From: JAYEIA01 sp964472505
GTDB taxonomy: Bacteria > Bacteroidota > Bacteroidia > Bacteroidales > JAADGE01
Reading direction: 5' to 3'
Length of the DNA stretch: 23,221 bases
Assembly (NCBI GenBank): GCA_964472505.1
Contig: CAYYQW010000062.1
Span: 1-23,221 of the forward strand
The notes beneath the pieces were generated by a model. It ran no database searches, had not been told where the DNA came from, and was given only the letters and a program-made list of their open reading frames with translations. The position numbers and the translations under genes are program-made. Positions 1-8,434 of the stretch are shown here, piece after piece. How positions within the stretch are numbered: the stretch's first letter is position 1; the number at the start of each line of letters is the position of its first letter.

Positions 1-1
1 T

Positions 2-43
2 CCAGAATATGAAGACAGATATTTAAACCTGATTAAGGAATAA
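2..43 (+). CDS. C-terminal tail of an unidentified gene (partial)
   Basis: An open frame enters from the left edge and ends at a TAA at 41-43, giving 13 residues (PEYEDRYLNLIKE). That is too short to identify. The only support for a real gene is the position: the stop abuts the start of the attC-like repeat, just as the nuclease gene at 289-1161 ends at the start of the second repeat. If the repeats are recombination sites, this would be the end of the preceding cassette gene. Confidence 0.4.
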   Translation, partial: PEYEDRYLNLIKE

Positions 44-178
44 CGTGTGGTAACATCGTATATAAAACATTTGGCAGTCAGTGGGTTATCGAGAGTTTCA
101 GCTCATATCAAAAGTACTTGTAACTTGACAGACAAGTGCTTCGAAATGCCAAACGTTTCATATACGTAACCGTTAGCA
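44..178 (+). repeat. attC-like imperfect inverted repeat, copy A
   Basis: Outer arms at 57-76 and 147-166 are complementary at 18 of 20 positions. An inner stem pairs 112-121 with 132-141 (9 of 10). The right end reads CCGTTAGC (about 170-177), close to the GTTRRRY core of integron attC sites but not an exact match. The element begins directly after a stop codon and has the folded arm, spacer, arm shape of attC sites. A related copy lies at 1162-1290. No integrase gene is in the window, so the attC reading is inference; a non-integron palindromic repeat family is the alternative. Confidence 0.6.
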
Positions 179-288
179 TTAATTCAGAAAAAACAAATAC
201 AGATTAAATAAAACTAAACATCAGTTTAAGAACAAAACTGAGAATTATAAATCTGATAAAATATTTTGTATCTTTACAGAAAAAAAAA

Positions 289-1161
289 ATGGCAGAATTT
301 AGAGAAAAATATATAAATCCGTTTACGGATTATGGTTTCAAAAGATTGTTTGGAGAAGAGCCAAATAAAGATTTATTACTTGACTTTTTAAACGAGCTTT
401 TAAAAAAGGAACAAGGAAAAATCACAGATTTACAATATCTTAAAAATGAAAATCTTGCAAATACAGAACTGAACCGAAAAGCTGTTTTTGACTTGTTTTG
501 CACAAATGAAAAAGGCGAAAAATTTATTGTTGAACTTCAAAAATCGAAACATCCGCCGGCCGGCGGAAAAGACAGAACAGTATATTATTCAACTTTCCCG
601 ATACAGGAGCAAGCAAAAACCGGCAGTGAGTGGGATTTTGAACTTAAAAAAGTTTATACAATTGCCATTTTAGACTTTGTTTTTGAAGAAGATAAAAATG
701 AACCTGAAAAATATCGTTACGATGTAAAACTAACAGATATTGAAACGAATAGAATTTTCTACGACAAATTGATGTTCATTTATCTTGAAATGCCTAAATT
801 CAACAAGCAGGAAAATGAGTTGGAAACCGGATTTGACAAATGGTTGTTTGTTTTAAAAAACCTTCATAAACTTGACAGAATACCGGAAGATTTAAAGGAA
901 AACATCTTCTTAAAATTGTTTGAAACGGCTGAAATTGCAAAATTCAACAAAGAAGAATATCAAGCCTACGAAGACAGCTTAAAATATTACCGAGACCTGA
1001 AAAATTCAATTGATTATGCAAAGGAAATTGCAAAAAGCGAAGGAAAAATTGAAGGAAAAATTGAGATTGCAAAAGGAATGCTCAATGACAATATGTCTAT
1101 TGAATTGATAATTAAATACACAGGATTATCAGAAGAAGAGATAAATAACTTGAAAAAATAA
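289..1161 (+). CDS. Rpn-family PD-(D/E)XK nuclease / putative transposase
   Basis: A 290-residue protein of the PDDEXK_2 type, annotated as Rpn-family recombination-promoting nuclease or putative transposase. The N-terminus carries the family signature NPFTDYGFKRLFG (residues 10-22). A nuclease core follows, with D68 in VFDLFC and E82-x-Q84 in VELQ, a likely catalytic set. The C-terminus has the usual EGKIEGKIE repeat followed by a short TGLSEEEI helix motif. Family members are DNA endonucleases that promote RecA-independent recombination, or are mobile-element associated. The gene is AT-rich and stands alone between two attC-like repeats, which suggests acquisition as a single unit. The start at 289 follows an A-run; a weak Bacteroidota -7-like box (TATCTTTA) lies at 269-276. 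The gene looks full length. Confidence 0.85.
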   Translation: MAEFREKYINPFTDYGFKRLFGEEPNKDLLLDFLNELLKKEQGKITDLQYLKNENLANTELNRKAVFDLFCTNEKGEKFIVELQKSKHPPAGGKDRTVYYSTFPIQEQAKTGSEWDFELKKVYTIAILDFVFEEDKNEPEKYRYDVKLTDIETNRIFYDKLMFIYLEMPKFNKQENELETGFDKWLFVLKNLHKLDRIPEDLKENIFLKLFETAEIAKFNKEEYQAYEDSLKYYRDLKNSIDYAKEIAKSEGKIEGKIEIAKGMLNDNMSIELIIKYTGLSEEEINNLKK

Positions 1162-1290
1162 TGCACACACATTGTATTGAAAAACATTGCGGGCTAGGGC
1201 ATTAATGAAACGGAATTGCTAATTTTCAACTTTGGTGCAAAAATTAACATTTGTGATGCCCCGCAACGTTTTCAATACATTTCCGTTATC
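1162..1290 (+). repeat. attC-like imperfect inverted repeat, copy B
   Basis: It starts directly after the nuclease stop codon. The left arm at about 1173-1193 pairs with the right arm at about 1260-1279, with one mismatch and one bulge. An inner stem pairs 1218-1226 with 1240-1248 (8 of 9). The right half resembles copy A: both contain AACGTTT(T)CA, then a short spacer, then CCGTTA(G/T)C. Two related folded sites flanking one gene, each adjoining an upstream stop codon, is the arrangement of an integron cassette. No gene is seen inside. Confidence 0.6.
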
Positions 1291-1328
1291 GATTTTTCCC
1301 AAAAACGGATTGCTGTTTGGCTTGCCGG

Positions 1329-1898
1329 TTACTGCATTTTAACGAACCGGCATGTACCGTCGGCGCGTCTTCCTTTGCCCCCGAAATATAGGTTTGCTGC
1401 GGGATTGGCTACGGTAATTGTCATCGGGACGACTTGTCCGCTTTCAAGCAAAGATTTTTGTTCATCACTGAGTTGCGCTTCTAAATCTTTAAAGTTTTCA
1501 ATGGCAAATGATTGAAACAAGTCATAAGTTTCATCACTAATTTCAACTTGTATCGGGCTGCTTTCCGGGTAAAACTCGTTGGTGTATTCCATGGGGTTTT
1601 GCTGAAGTGTTCCTTTGAGTGTGATTTCGCCTTCAAAATAAACGGCAAAATGTCGTCCTACCGTATGATCGGCGCTCAACACGGTTAGTCCTTTAATTTG
1701 GTCACCTGCTTCTATGGAATCTGCTTCAAAAGGTCCGGTTTCTGCTGCATCCTTAGTTTCCGCTTCTTTGGTTTCTTCTTGCTCAATTACCGTTTCTTCC
1801 TGTGTTTTTTCAGTGCTTGAGTCATTTTCGCCGTTTCCGCATGAGAACATTAAGCTTAGACTTGCAATACCGAGTACTGTTAAAAAGAATTTGTTCAT
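1329..1898 (-). CDS. Hypothetical lipoprotein with Glu/Thr-rich linker
   Basis: A 189-residue protein that I do not recognise. The signal peptide ends in the lipobox LMFSC, with Cys20 as the lipidation site. An acidic, low-complexity Glu/Thr/Lys linker follows (about 21-55), then a compact domain rich in beta-strand-like segments (about 60-189). The C-terminal half has YFGGKGRRADGTCRF near the end. The linker probably holds the folded domain away from the membrane. It lies 21 bases downstream of the 318-residue lipoprotein gene on the same strand, so the two are probably cotranscribed. It converges with the nuclease gene across the attC-like repeat. Confidence 0.75.
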   Translation of the reverse strand: MNKFFLTVLGIASLSLMFSCGNGENDSSTEKTQEETVIEQEETKEAETKDAAETGPFEADSIEAGDQIKGLTVLSADHTVGRHFAVYFEGEITLKGTLQQNPMEYTNEFYPESSPIQVEISDETYDLFQSFAIENFKDLEAQLSDEQKSLLESGQVVPMTITVANPAANLYFGGKGRRADGTCRFVKMQ

Positions 1899-1919
1899 AA
1901 TTATATTTGTTAAGGGTTA

Positions 1920-2825
1920 TTATTCGTATATGCTTTGAATATTTTTAAGCAGTTCATACACGGTTTCTTCATTGCCTTCGTGTACGCGGCGCATCCAGAA
2001 AGATAAATCGGGATGTCCGTAGTAAGGATGATATCGATCGTATTCTAAGTAATTACAGATGATTTCGCTCAGTTTATAAGCATCCAATCCGTAAGCGGCA
2101 TTGTATGGCTCAAATACAGGGTCTCCGCCGTAATCTGTCCATTCGCCGGTGGCCGTGTCGGCATGGTTGTATGCTTGGGTAAGCAGTTGTTTATAATTTT
2201 CTTTTTCCTGCATCGTTTCATATATTTCTATCAACTGATTTGTTTTTGTATCCGCTCCGAGACTCCGGTATTTTTCGGGACTCACAAATTCTTTCAATAT
2301 GGGTTCGGCATATTCAAAAATTCGCTTTAAATTGTCTGAGCTTCTGTCTATTCGATATATTCCGTAGGCTTGTAATTGCTTTTCAAAATTCTGTTTATTT
2401 TCTCCCACATAATAACCTTGGTGCCTTTCGTTTTTGCTTATAAAATTTGGTAAAGCATTGTAGATATACCAAAAGTAATTGGAGCTAATGCCTTGACCCG
2501 GCAGATTATTACTTTTCAGAAGGTAATTGTCCCAATAGCCTTTTATGGTATCAATGCTTTTTTCTGTTAATTCATTATCTGAATTAAGAGCCATGGCTTC
2601 AGCAAATTTGGCTTTGTATGTCTCGGGCAAATCATGGTAATTGGTTTCTATTTCTGACGGCTCAGGGCGAATTGCTGTTTCGTTTTGGGCCTTCATGCGT
2701 TTATCGGTTTCTTGGGCAAAGTCTTTTTCAGCTTTCGATTTCGTTTGGTTTTGGGTATTACATTGCACCAAAGCCGTAAAAAGTGCAAGCATCAGGAATG
2801 CTTGAAATATATTTCGAATTTTCAT
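1920..2825 (-). CDS. Hypothetical lipoprotein, about 301 residues
   Basis: The open frame reaches up to 2876, but I place the start at the Met at 2825. From there the protein begins MKIRNIFQAF and runs into a hydrophobic stretch and a lipobox ending ALVQC, a normal lipoprotein signal; the longer form would add 17 polar residues in front. The mature protein is mostly helical in appearance, with a charged Lys/Glu/Asn-rich first 50 residues and many Tyr and Trp further on. It includes a C-terminal SFWMRRVHEGNEETVYELL segment. I do not recognise the family. It is followed closely by the 189-residue lipoprotein gene, and a terminator-like hairpin upstream separates it from the PKD gene. Confidence 0.75.
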   Translation of the reverse strand: MKIRNIFQAFLMLALFTALVQCNTQNQTKSKAEKDFAQETDKRMKAQNETAIRPEPSEIETNYHDLPETYKAKFAEAMALNSDNELTEKSIDTIKGYWDNYLLKSNNLPGQGISSNYFWYIYNALPNFISKNERHQGYYVGENKQNFEKQLQAYGIYRIDRSSDNLKRIFEYAEPILKEFVSPEKYRSLGADTKTNQLIEIYETMQEKENYKQLLTQAYNHADTATGEWTDYGGDPVFEPYNAAYGLDAYKLSEIICNYLEYDRYHPYYGHPDLSFWMRRVHEGNEETVYELLKNIQSIYE

Positions 2826-2860
2826 ATCGTTTCTTTTTTTATGATTTTTTTGTAAAAATA

Positions 2861-2900
2861 AAAAAAACTCTGCCAAAATGTACTTATTTCAACAGAGTTT
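2861..2900 (-). terminator. Probable Rho-independent terminator after the PKD lipoprotein gene
   Basis: Read on the minus strand, an 8-bp stem (AAACTCTG at 2900-2893 pairing with CAGAGTTT at 2872-2865) is followed by a T-rich run. It sits 25 bases past the stop codon of the gene at 2925-3671. The loop is long (20 bases), so the stem is only moderately strong. Confidence 0.5.
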
Positions 2901-2924
2901 ACATTTACTTAATAACAGAAATTA

Positions 2925-3671
2925 TTATTCTTCATCTACCCAATCAAGCTCCACTTGCAGATTATCATTGTTTGATGAATGGTAAAACGGATAAGAATCG
3001 AGATCATTCGCGGGAATAAGATCGTCTTGCGTGTTGATTGTAGTTTCGACAATTACCGGGTCATTGTTCGGATCCACGGAATTACTTGCTGAGCTTAGGA
3101 TTTTTATGGTAACCGAGCTGTTCATACCTACAATTACGGGTGCGCCGTCATAAGTGTTTACTCGCCATTCTTCTTCTGAACCGTCAGCCTCAAAACCTTT
3201 CACACCGCCGGAAGTTCCTGTATAGTTGATATAATTGCCGGAATTATCCAAAAGGATAAGGTAAACGAAATGGCCTGAGGTAACATTGGCCATGGCATCT
3301 TCACTAACCGATACGGCATCTAATTCCCAGCCTGTAAGTGTTCCGTACACGGTTACATAACCGTTTGTACTGTTTGAATCGCCGGCTTCATTAGATGCTT
3401 CTAATTTTACAACATAAGAACCCGCTTCGGTGTATTCGTGTGTGGGGTTTATTTCTTCGGATGTTTCACCGTCGCCGAAATCCCACAGGTAAGAATCGGC
3501 ATTTTCCGATTCGTTGGTGAAGTGGATGGTCGTGGGTGCGGGGCGTTTGTTGCCTTCCATGCTCAGGGCGGCTGTTAATTCAGGTTCTCCTTTGTCTTTC
3601 TTGCAAGAAGTAAAACTAAAACTCATTGCCAATAAGGCAATCATCATTGTTATTACGCTTAATTTTTTCAT
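2925..3671 (-). CDS. PKD-domain lipoprotein
   Basis: A 248-residue surface or periplasmic lipoprotein. The signal peptide ends in SFTSC, with Cys23 lipidated, followed by KKDKGEPE. A PKD domain spans about residues 30-108 and shows the hallmark SYLWDFGDGETS, then THEYTEAGSYVVKL. The remaining 140 residues are an unrecognised beta-rich domain. PKD domains are Ig-like modules in secreted proteins of this phylum and usually serve as spacers or in protein and carbohydrate contact. The gene is divergent from the receptor operon across 311 bases and is probably a single transcription unit given the hairpin after it. Confidence 0.85.
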   Translation of the reverse strand: MKKLSVITMMIALLAMSFSFTSCKKDKGEPELTAALSMEGNKRPAPTTIHFTNESENADSYLWDFGDGETSEEINPTHEYTEAGSYVVKLEASNEAGDSNSTNGYVTVYGTLTGWELDAVSVSEDAMANVTSGHFVYLILLDNSGNYINYTGTSGGVKGFEADGSEEEWRVNTYDGAPVIVGMNSSVTIKILSSASNSVDPNNDPVIVETTINTQDDLIPANDLDSYPFYHSSNNDNLQVELDWVDEE

Positions 3672-3982
3672 GTTTGTAATTTTTTTGTTGATAGTGAATA
3701 ATTGAAAACAATATTTCAGTTCTCATTTTATACTTATAGTTGCAAGCCGTTGCGGATTTTGAAAAATGAATTATGATTTTTAATCGGACATCTTAATATT
3801 TTAGAATTTGAATGATTTGACTTTCACTAAATTTACTTTTTTTTCATGTTACGCGTTTTTAATAGTTTAGAATAAAGAAACTATATTTTATCTTGTTTAA
3901 AAAAAGTAGCCCGGCTCTGTGTGGTTGGATAAAAGCATTTTTTTTTCGAAAAGTTTTTATATATTTCGATAAATTGTAAAAG
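3672..3982. other. Divergent intergenic region, 311 bases
   Basis: An AT-rich region between the PKD lipoprotein gene (minus) and the receptor gene (plus). Promoters for both must lie here, but I find no convincing pair of Bacteroidota -33 TTTG and -7 TAnnTTTG boxes. A short inverted repeat (ATAGTTT and AAACTAT, near 3866-3887) is the only structure seen. No open frame of note. Confidence 0.4.
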
Positions 3983-6274
3983 ATGCTCAGATTTTTTCTG
4001 ATTTTCATAATTATTCTTAGCCGGTTTTCTGCTGTGCTCAGTCAAAGCTATGAAGTTTCGGGATTAGTTAAAGACAGCAGGGGCGAGTCGGTAATTGGGG
4101 CAAGGATTACCGAGAAACTCTCCGGTGTCAGTACGGTAAGTAATGATTATGGCTTTTATAGTTTTAGTACACAATTAGATTCCATAGTAATTGTAGCTGA
4201 AAGTGCCGGCAAGACAGCTCAAATAACAATTCCGAAATTAAAAAATGATACCTCTGTATATATAACACTCGAGCGCGAAATATCAATTGAAGAAATTATT
4301 ATTCTTCCTGGAAATTCTGTTACAAACAGACAACAAGGCGGTAAAATTGATTTGCCTGTCGAAGTTATGGAAGAAGTTCCTGCCCTATTGGGGGAACCGG
4401 ATATATTAAAATTAGCTCAACATTATCCCGGAATAAGCAGCGGAGCAGAGGGAAGTGCCGATCTTATTATTCGCGGCGGAACGCCGGATCAGAATTTAGT
4501 TTTATTAGATGATGCCGGTGTTTATAACAGCGGTCATTTAGGAGGTTTGGTCTCTGTTTTTAATCCTTTTATTATTAAAAAAGCTACGCTTTTTAAATCC
4601 GGTTTCCCGGCGAGTTACGGAGGGCGTTTATCTTCTGTAACTGATATAAGAACAATAGACGGAAATACGAAAAAGCTCAAAGGGAGATATGCCATTGGTC
4701 TGTTATCATCAAATTTTCTTTTAGAAGGCCCCCTTTTTAAAGACAAAAAGCTGACATTTGTATTGGCCGCCAGACGTTCGTTATATGATTTATTGACAGT
4801 TCCGATTTCTAAATTAATTTACGACTATTCCGCGGGAGTATTTTTTTATGATCTTAATGCTAAACTAACATACAGGCTTAATCCCAAATCGGTTTTTTTT
4901 GCATCATTATACAAAGGCAGGGACAAGTTTTTTATAAGACAAAAAAAACCGGAAATTAAGAATTTAAGTTCATTATCATGGGGAAACATGCTTTGGTCAG
5001 GAAAATACATTTATCAGTTCAAGTCAAATGTTTTTGCCGATTTCAGCTTAACAGGAACAAAATATGACTTTTCAGCTATAGAAGAACATAGCGCACCGGA
5101 GGATACTGTATTCAGAGAATTTAGCTCACTGACAGAGAACTTGCATTTTAATTCAAAAATAGAAATTTCCCAAAAATATTTTTCATCACAGATAGGGTTT
5201 AGCTACAAACACAGTGGGTTCACTCCTTCTGTTGATATGACTAAAAAAGAAGATAAGAACAAAACAGCAGTCTTAAAAACCGATGCTTTATCTTTTTTTG
5301 TCAACCAAAAACTGAATTTCAAAAAGCTAAAGGCGCATACCGGCATTAGGTTTTCAAACTACTTTGTCTCGGAGAAAGTTTATTCTTATATTGAACCAAG
5401 ATTTTTAATAAATTGGCAGATTGCAAAGCCGGTTCATATAACCGCTTCATACGATAAAACTACACAGGCGTTAAAAGTGCTGAGTAATTCACTAATCGGC
5501 TTGCCTACGGATTTGTACATCCCTGCAAGCAAAGAAAATCCGCCTCAAATTTCAGAACAATTATCGCTGGAGGTCAATTATAAAAAAGAAACCCTTAATA
5601 TTGGATTAAGTGGCTACTTAAAAAAAATGCAAAATTTAGTGGAATACAAAGGAGGAGCCGGTTTTTTACTATTCGGAGGGGATTGGAAAGATAAAGTCAC
5701 ATCAGGCAGCGGGCATGCATACGGAATAGAGTTTTTTACCGAAATCACCGGCAACAAAATTAGTATAATGTCTGCTTTTACTTGGTCTCGCTCGCTGAGA
5801 ACTTTTGATGAAATTGACAATGGTGCTGAATTTCCGTATAAATACGACCGCCCGATAGTCGCTTCACTTATCGTTTTGCATTCACTTTCTTCAAAGTGGA
5901 CTATTACGGGAACATGGAATTATTACTCCGGAGCAAACATTACTGTCGGAGACGGTGTTTACCCTTTACACAGCTATTTTTATTTTGAAAACAGACTGTT
6001 TAATTTTGATAATAATACTTATAGAAATGCTTTTGCTCATATTTATCCCGGCCGAAATAATTATCGCTTGCCTGCATATCACAGATTAGATATTGGGCTT
6101 CAATACAAAAAAAATGCAAAAACTAAATGGAATTTCGGGGTATATAATGCTTATAACCAAAAAAATGCATTTACCTATTTGACTTATATGAATGACGAAG
6201 GAACAGGATATACAACCGGGAAACTTGTTTTGTTTCCGCTTTTGCCATATATAAGATATTCTCGTTATTTTTAA
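3983..6274 (+). CDS. TonB-dependent outer-membrane receptor
   Basis: A 763-residue outer-membrane receptor. The signal peptide is about 1-20 (ends AVLSQ). A carboxypeptidase-regulatory-like domain covers about 22-95 (YEVSGLVKDSRGESVIGARI). A plug domain follows at about 115-225, with ADLIIRGGTPDQNLVLLDDAGVYN-type segments; the RGG and LLDD elements are typical of plugs. The beta-barrel runs to the end and closes on a terminal Phe. It is shorter than SusC-type proteins and no SusD gene follows; the partner is instead the DUF4249 lipoprotein 11 bases downstream. Such pairs are common in Bacteroidota and their substrate is usually unknown; nothing here identifies it. Energy would come from TonB-ExbBD, not encoded in the window. 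Confidence 0.9.
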   Translation: MLRFFLIFIIILSRFSAVLSQSYEVSGLVKDSRGESVIGARITEKLSGVSTVSNDYGFYSFSTQLDSIVIVAESAGKTAQITIPKLKNDTSVYITLEREISIEEIIILPGNSVTNRQQGGKIDLPVEVMEEVPALLGEPDILKLAQHYPGISSGAEGSADLIIRGGTPDQNLVLLDDAGVYNSGHLGGLVSVFNPFIIKKATLFKSGFPASYGGRLSSVTDIRTIDGNTKKLKGRYAIGLLSSNFLLEGPLFKDKKLTFVLAARRSLYDLLTVPISKLIYDYSAGVFFYDLNAKLTYRLNPKSVFFASLYKGRDKFFIRQKKPEIKNLSSLSWGNMLWSGKYIYQFKSNVFADFSLTGTKYDFSAIEEHSAPEDTVFREFSSLTENLHFNSKIEISQKYFSSQIGFSYKHSGFTPSVDMTKKEDKNKTAVLKTDALSFFVNQKLNFKKLKAHTGIRFSNYFVSEKVYSYIEPRFLINWQIAKPVHITASYDKTTQALKVLSNSLIGLPTDLYIPASKENPPQISEQLSLEVNYKKETLNIGLSGYLKKMQNLVEYKGGAGFLLFGGDWKDKVTSGSGHAYGIEFFTEITGNKISIMSAFTWSRSLRTFDEIDNGAEFPYKYDRPIVASLIVLHSLSSKWTITGTWNYYSGANITVGDGVYPLHSYFYFENRLFNFDNNTYRNAFAHIYPGRNNYRLPAYHRLDIGLQYKKNAKTKWNFGVYNAYNQKNAFTYLTYMNDEGTGYTTGKLVLFPLLPYIRYSRYF

Positions 6275-6285
6275 GAAGAAGTAAA

Positions 6286-7248
6286 ATGAAATATATACAT
6301 TCAAGAATATTGCCTCTGCTATTATTTATAATGATTTACGGATGTTTTGAAATTGTGGAATTCAATAATCACAGTTCCAAAGGTATTTATGCGGTAAATT
6401 GTTTATTAGAAGCCGACAGTACAGTCCTGTGTTTTGTAACCGAAACGAAATACAATAATGGTACGATACAAAATAAATTTGTATCGAATGCTCAGGTAAT
6501 TCTAAAATCAAATTCTTCTACGGATACTCTTTTATATAATCCGGAAGTTTCAGGCTACCAAAATCATCATGTTATAACGGAAAACAGAGTATATGAGTGT
6601 GAAGTTCGAATAAATGAAGATACCATTTTATATGCTTCAACATTTGTTCCCGGGAAACCTGAAATTGACAGCATATTTCATACATACATAAATACAGGTG
6701 TTGTGGATGAGCGTGTAGTAAACATAGTATTTAATGATGACCCCGACGAAGATAATTACTATAAACTTTCATTAAATGCCCTGCAATCTATTGAGAATAA
6801 CGACATATTAGCCGGTGAAACTGATTCGCTTATGGGAATATCCGGTAGTTACATTATTGACTACAGCGGCATTGCCGAAATTGCGGTAATGTATGATATG
6901 GCTGAATTTACAGACCGGTATCTTGCTCCGAATGATGTATTTGAGCCTGAAGTATATGCCCAAACCGGCGGGCAAATATTAATTTTTTCAGATAAATCTT
7001 TCAACGGAGAGAAGTGCATCCTAAAGGTACTTGCCGACTATGAGCTTGCAACTGACTCCACGGCTTTTTTTCAGCTTTCTGCGGTAAGCCCTTCTTATTA
7101 TCATTATTATGAGTCTTTTGCTTTAGCAAACATGGTTGAAGATGACCCGTTTGCAGAGCCTGTAAATATCTATACCAATATCAGTAACGGAAAGGGGCTT
7201 TTTGCAGCTTCAGCATCTGATACCTGTAGTTATAATCACGGATACTAA
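6286..7248 (+). CDS. DUF4249-family lipoprotein
   Basis: A 320-residue lipoprotein with lipobox MIYGC (Cys20). The beta-rich body matches DUF4249. An early segment has GIYAVNCLLEADS, the middle has YASTFVPGKPEIDSI, and near the C-terminus is EPVNIYTNISNGKGLFAASAS, the most characteristic DUF4249 stretch. It starts 11 bases after the receptor stop, so the two form an operon. By analogy it probably sits at the outer membrane with the receptor and helps capture or hand over its ligand, although no function is established for the family. A strong hairpin immediately follows the stop codon. Confidence 0.85.
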   Translation: MKYIHSRILPLLLFIMIYGCFEIVEFNNHSSKGIYAVNCLLEADSTVLCFVTETKYNNGTIQNKFVSNAQVILKSNSSTDTLLYNPEVSGYQNHHVITENRVYECEVRINEDTILYASTFVPGKPEIDSIFHTYINTGVVDERVVNIVFNDDPDEDNYYKLSLNALQSIENNDILAGETDSLMGISGSYIIDYSGIAEIAVMYDMAEFTDRYLAPNDVFEPEVYAQTGGQILIFSDKSFNGEKCILKVLADYELATDSTAFFQLSAVSPSYYHYYESFALANMVEDDPFAEPVNIYTNISNGKGLFAASASDTCSYNHGY

Positions 7249-7251
7249 TTA
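7239..7251 (+). repeat. 13-bp direct repeat, left copy
   Basis: CGGATACTAATTA covers the stop codon of the DUF4249 gene and recurs exactly at 8749-8761. The 1.5 kb between the copies holds the hairpin, the lipoprotein remnant, the Fic gene and the palindromes. Confidence 0.5.
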
Positions 7252-7290
7252 AAGTCTGTCTATAAAGTCGAGACTTTATAGACAGACTTT
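7251..7290. terminator. Perfect 18-bp hairpin, probable bidirectional terminator
   Basis: 7251-7268 is exactly complementary to 7273-7290, with a four-base loop (CGAG). It begins two bases after the DUF4249 stop codon and lies between converging genes. The stem is AT-rich and ends in TTT, without a long T-tract. It also starts exactly at the end of the 13-bp direct repeat copy at 7239-7251. Confidence 0.6.
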
Positions 7291-7330
7291 CGTTAAATAA
7301 AATCTGAAAAGAAAAGCGAGAGGAAATTTA

Positions 7331-7546
7331 TTATTCGTTAAAATAGTCCTTATCGGAATTCCAAATACGCTTAGCGTGTTCGAGAAAACCGTCCGGTGCA
7401 TTTTTAAATGAAGCATCGGCATTCATTTCTCCCTTATAATTGCCCATAACAGCAGAATTTATTATTCTTCTTTGTCCAAACCAAATTCTGTTTGAACAAT
7501 GCCGTCCGGTATTATGTGCAATGCAATATCCGGCTTTATTATCCGT
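7331..7546 (-). pseudogene. 3' remnant of a paralogue of the lipoprotein at 8759-9493
   Basis: The last 36 or so codons (7331-7447) read almost the same as the C-terminus of the intact protein at 8759-9493. Both contain NAPDGFLEHAK, IWNSDKDYFNE and a stop, and the DNA is nearly identical over much of this stretch. Upstream, to about 7546, the frame stays open and keeps a weak match (TDNKAG versus DKDNKAE), with the part between diverged. No signal peptide, tether or start remains: the Fic gene occupies the place where the rest should be. The reading is a duplicated lipoprotein gene whose 5' part was replaced or deleted. Confidence 0.75.
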
Positions 7547-8331
7547 CAGAACATTAGCATAAACCCATTATCAATTGTTTTGTATTTATCAATCTCAGCT
7601 TTAAGAAATTTAATTTCTTGATTTATAATAAATTCTCTAAATATTTCTAAATTTTCCTGCTCTTCGGTTTGATTTAAAGCATCGATATATTCAACTCTGT
7701 CTTCTGTGAAAATTTTGATTAAAGGTTCATTGTGATAAAGTTGTATATAATTCATTAACAATCTCGCCGTTCTGCCGTTTCCGTCTCCAAAAGGGTGGAT
7801 ATTTACGAAGTTGTAATGCATGTCAGCCGAAAGTTTTATTATGTCTTCTTCTTTTACTTTGTCAATTCTTTCATTTACCGATTTACACAGTTGCTTTAAA
7901 AGCGCAGGTACTTTTTTATAATCAGGAAAATATTTTTTATCAACATAGACCTGAGAAAGTCTTAAATCACCTTTTGATGTATCAAAATCGCCTAAAACAG
8001 TTTTTGTAAATCCACCGGTATTTTTCATTACCAAAGCACCAATTTCTTTGATAAAATCAACGGATAGCTTTTTTTTCATTTTTGCTTGTTCTTTTATGAA
8101 TTGAAATGCAGCAAAATGGTCTTTAATCATCAAATAATCGTTTAACGGTTTTCCGGCGGCTGTTATATCATTTTCAATTAATACTTTTGTATCTGTTTCA
8201 GTTAAAGAGCAACCTTCAATTTTAGTAGAATGCCAAACAATAGAAATCATGCAGAATTTTTCGTAATCAATTACGTTTTGCAAATTAAGCGCTAAATATT
8301 TGTTTTTTATTCTATTATAATTAGCTATCAT
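7546..8331 (-). CDS. Fic-family AMP-transferase, class II (autoinhibited)
   Basis: A 261-residue Fic protein. The full catalytic motif HPFGDGNGRTAR lies at about 179-190, with H179 the expected catalytic base, D183 for metal and R187/R190 for phosphate binding. An N-terminal STKIEG (35-40) fits the (S/T)xxxE(G/N) inhibitory helix, placing it among Fic proteins that restrain themselves without a separate antitoxin. A likely flap segment, GDLRLSQVYV, precedes the active site. Family members transfer AMP from ATP to Tyr, Thr or Ser of target proteins; the target here is unknown. The gene is lower in GC than the lipoprotein genes on its right. It overlaps the lipoprotein remnant by one base and is preceded by a palindromic region, which suggests acquisition. 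Confidence 0.9.
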   Translation of the reverse strand: MIANYNRIKNKYLALNLQNVIDYEKFCMISIVWHSTKIEGCSLTETDTKVLIENDITAAGKPLNDYLMIKDHFAAFQFIKEQAKMKKKLSVDFIKEIGALVMKNTGGFTKTVLGDFDTSKGDLRLSQVYVDKKYFPDYKKVPALLKQLCKSVNERIDKVKEEDIIKLSADMHYNFVNIHPFGDGNGRTARLLMNYIQLYHNEPLIKIFTEDRVEYIDALNQTEEQENLEIFREFIINQEIKFLKAEIDKYKTIDNGFMLMF

Positions 8332-8434
8332 ATTATCTCGGTTTTTTTCCGAATTAAAATAGTTTAATACACATCGTTTAAAAACGCAAGATAATAAAAA
8401 TTCTTTTCCCTTTTCTTTTATTTATTATAAACGG

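Noticed and set aside
1216..1515. 99-residue plus-strand frame
   Set aside because: It starts inside the attC-like repeat and runs antisense into the lipoprotein gene at 1329-1898, which has a convincing signal peptide.
7546..8331. Fic gene as an integron cassette
   Set aside because: The palindromic region lies upstream of Fic and not after its stop codon, and it lacks the CCGTTA(G/T)C end seen in the copies at 44-178 and 1162-1290.
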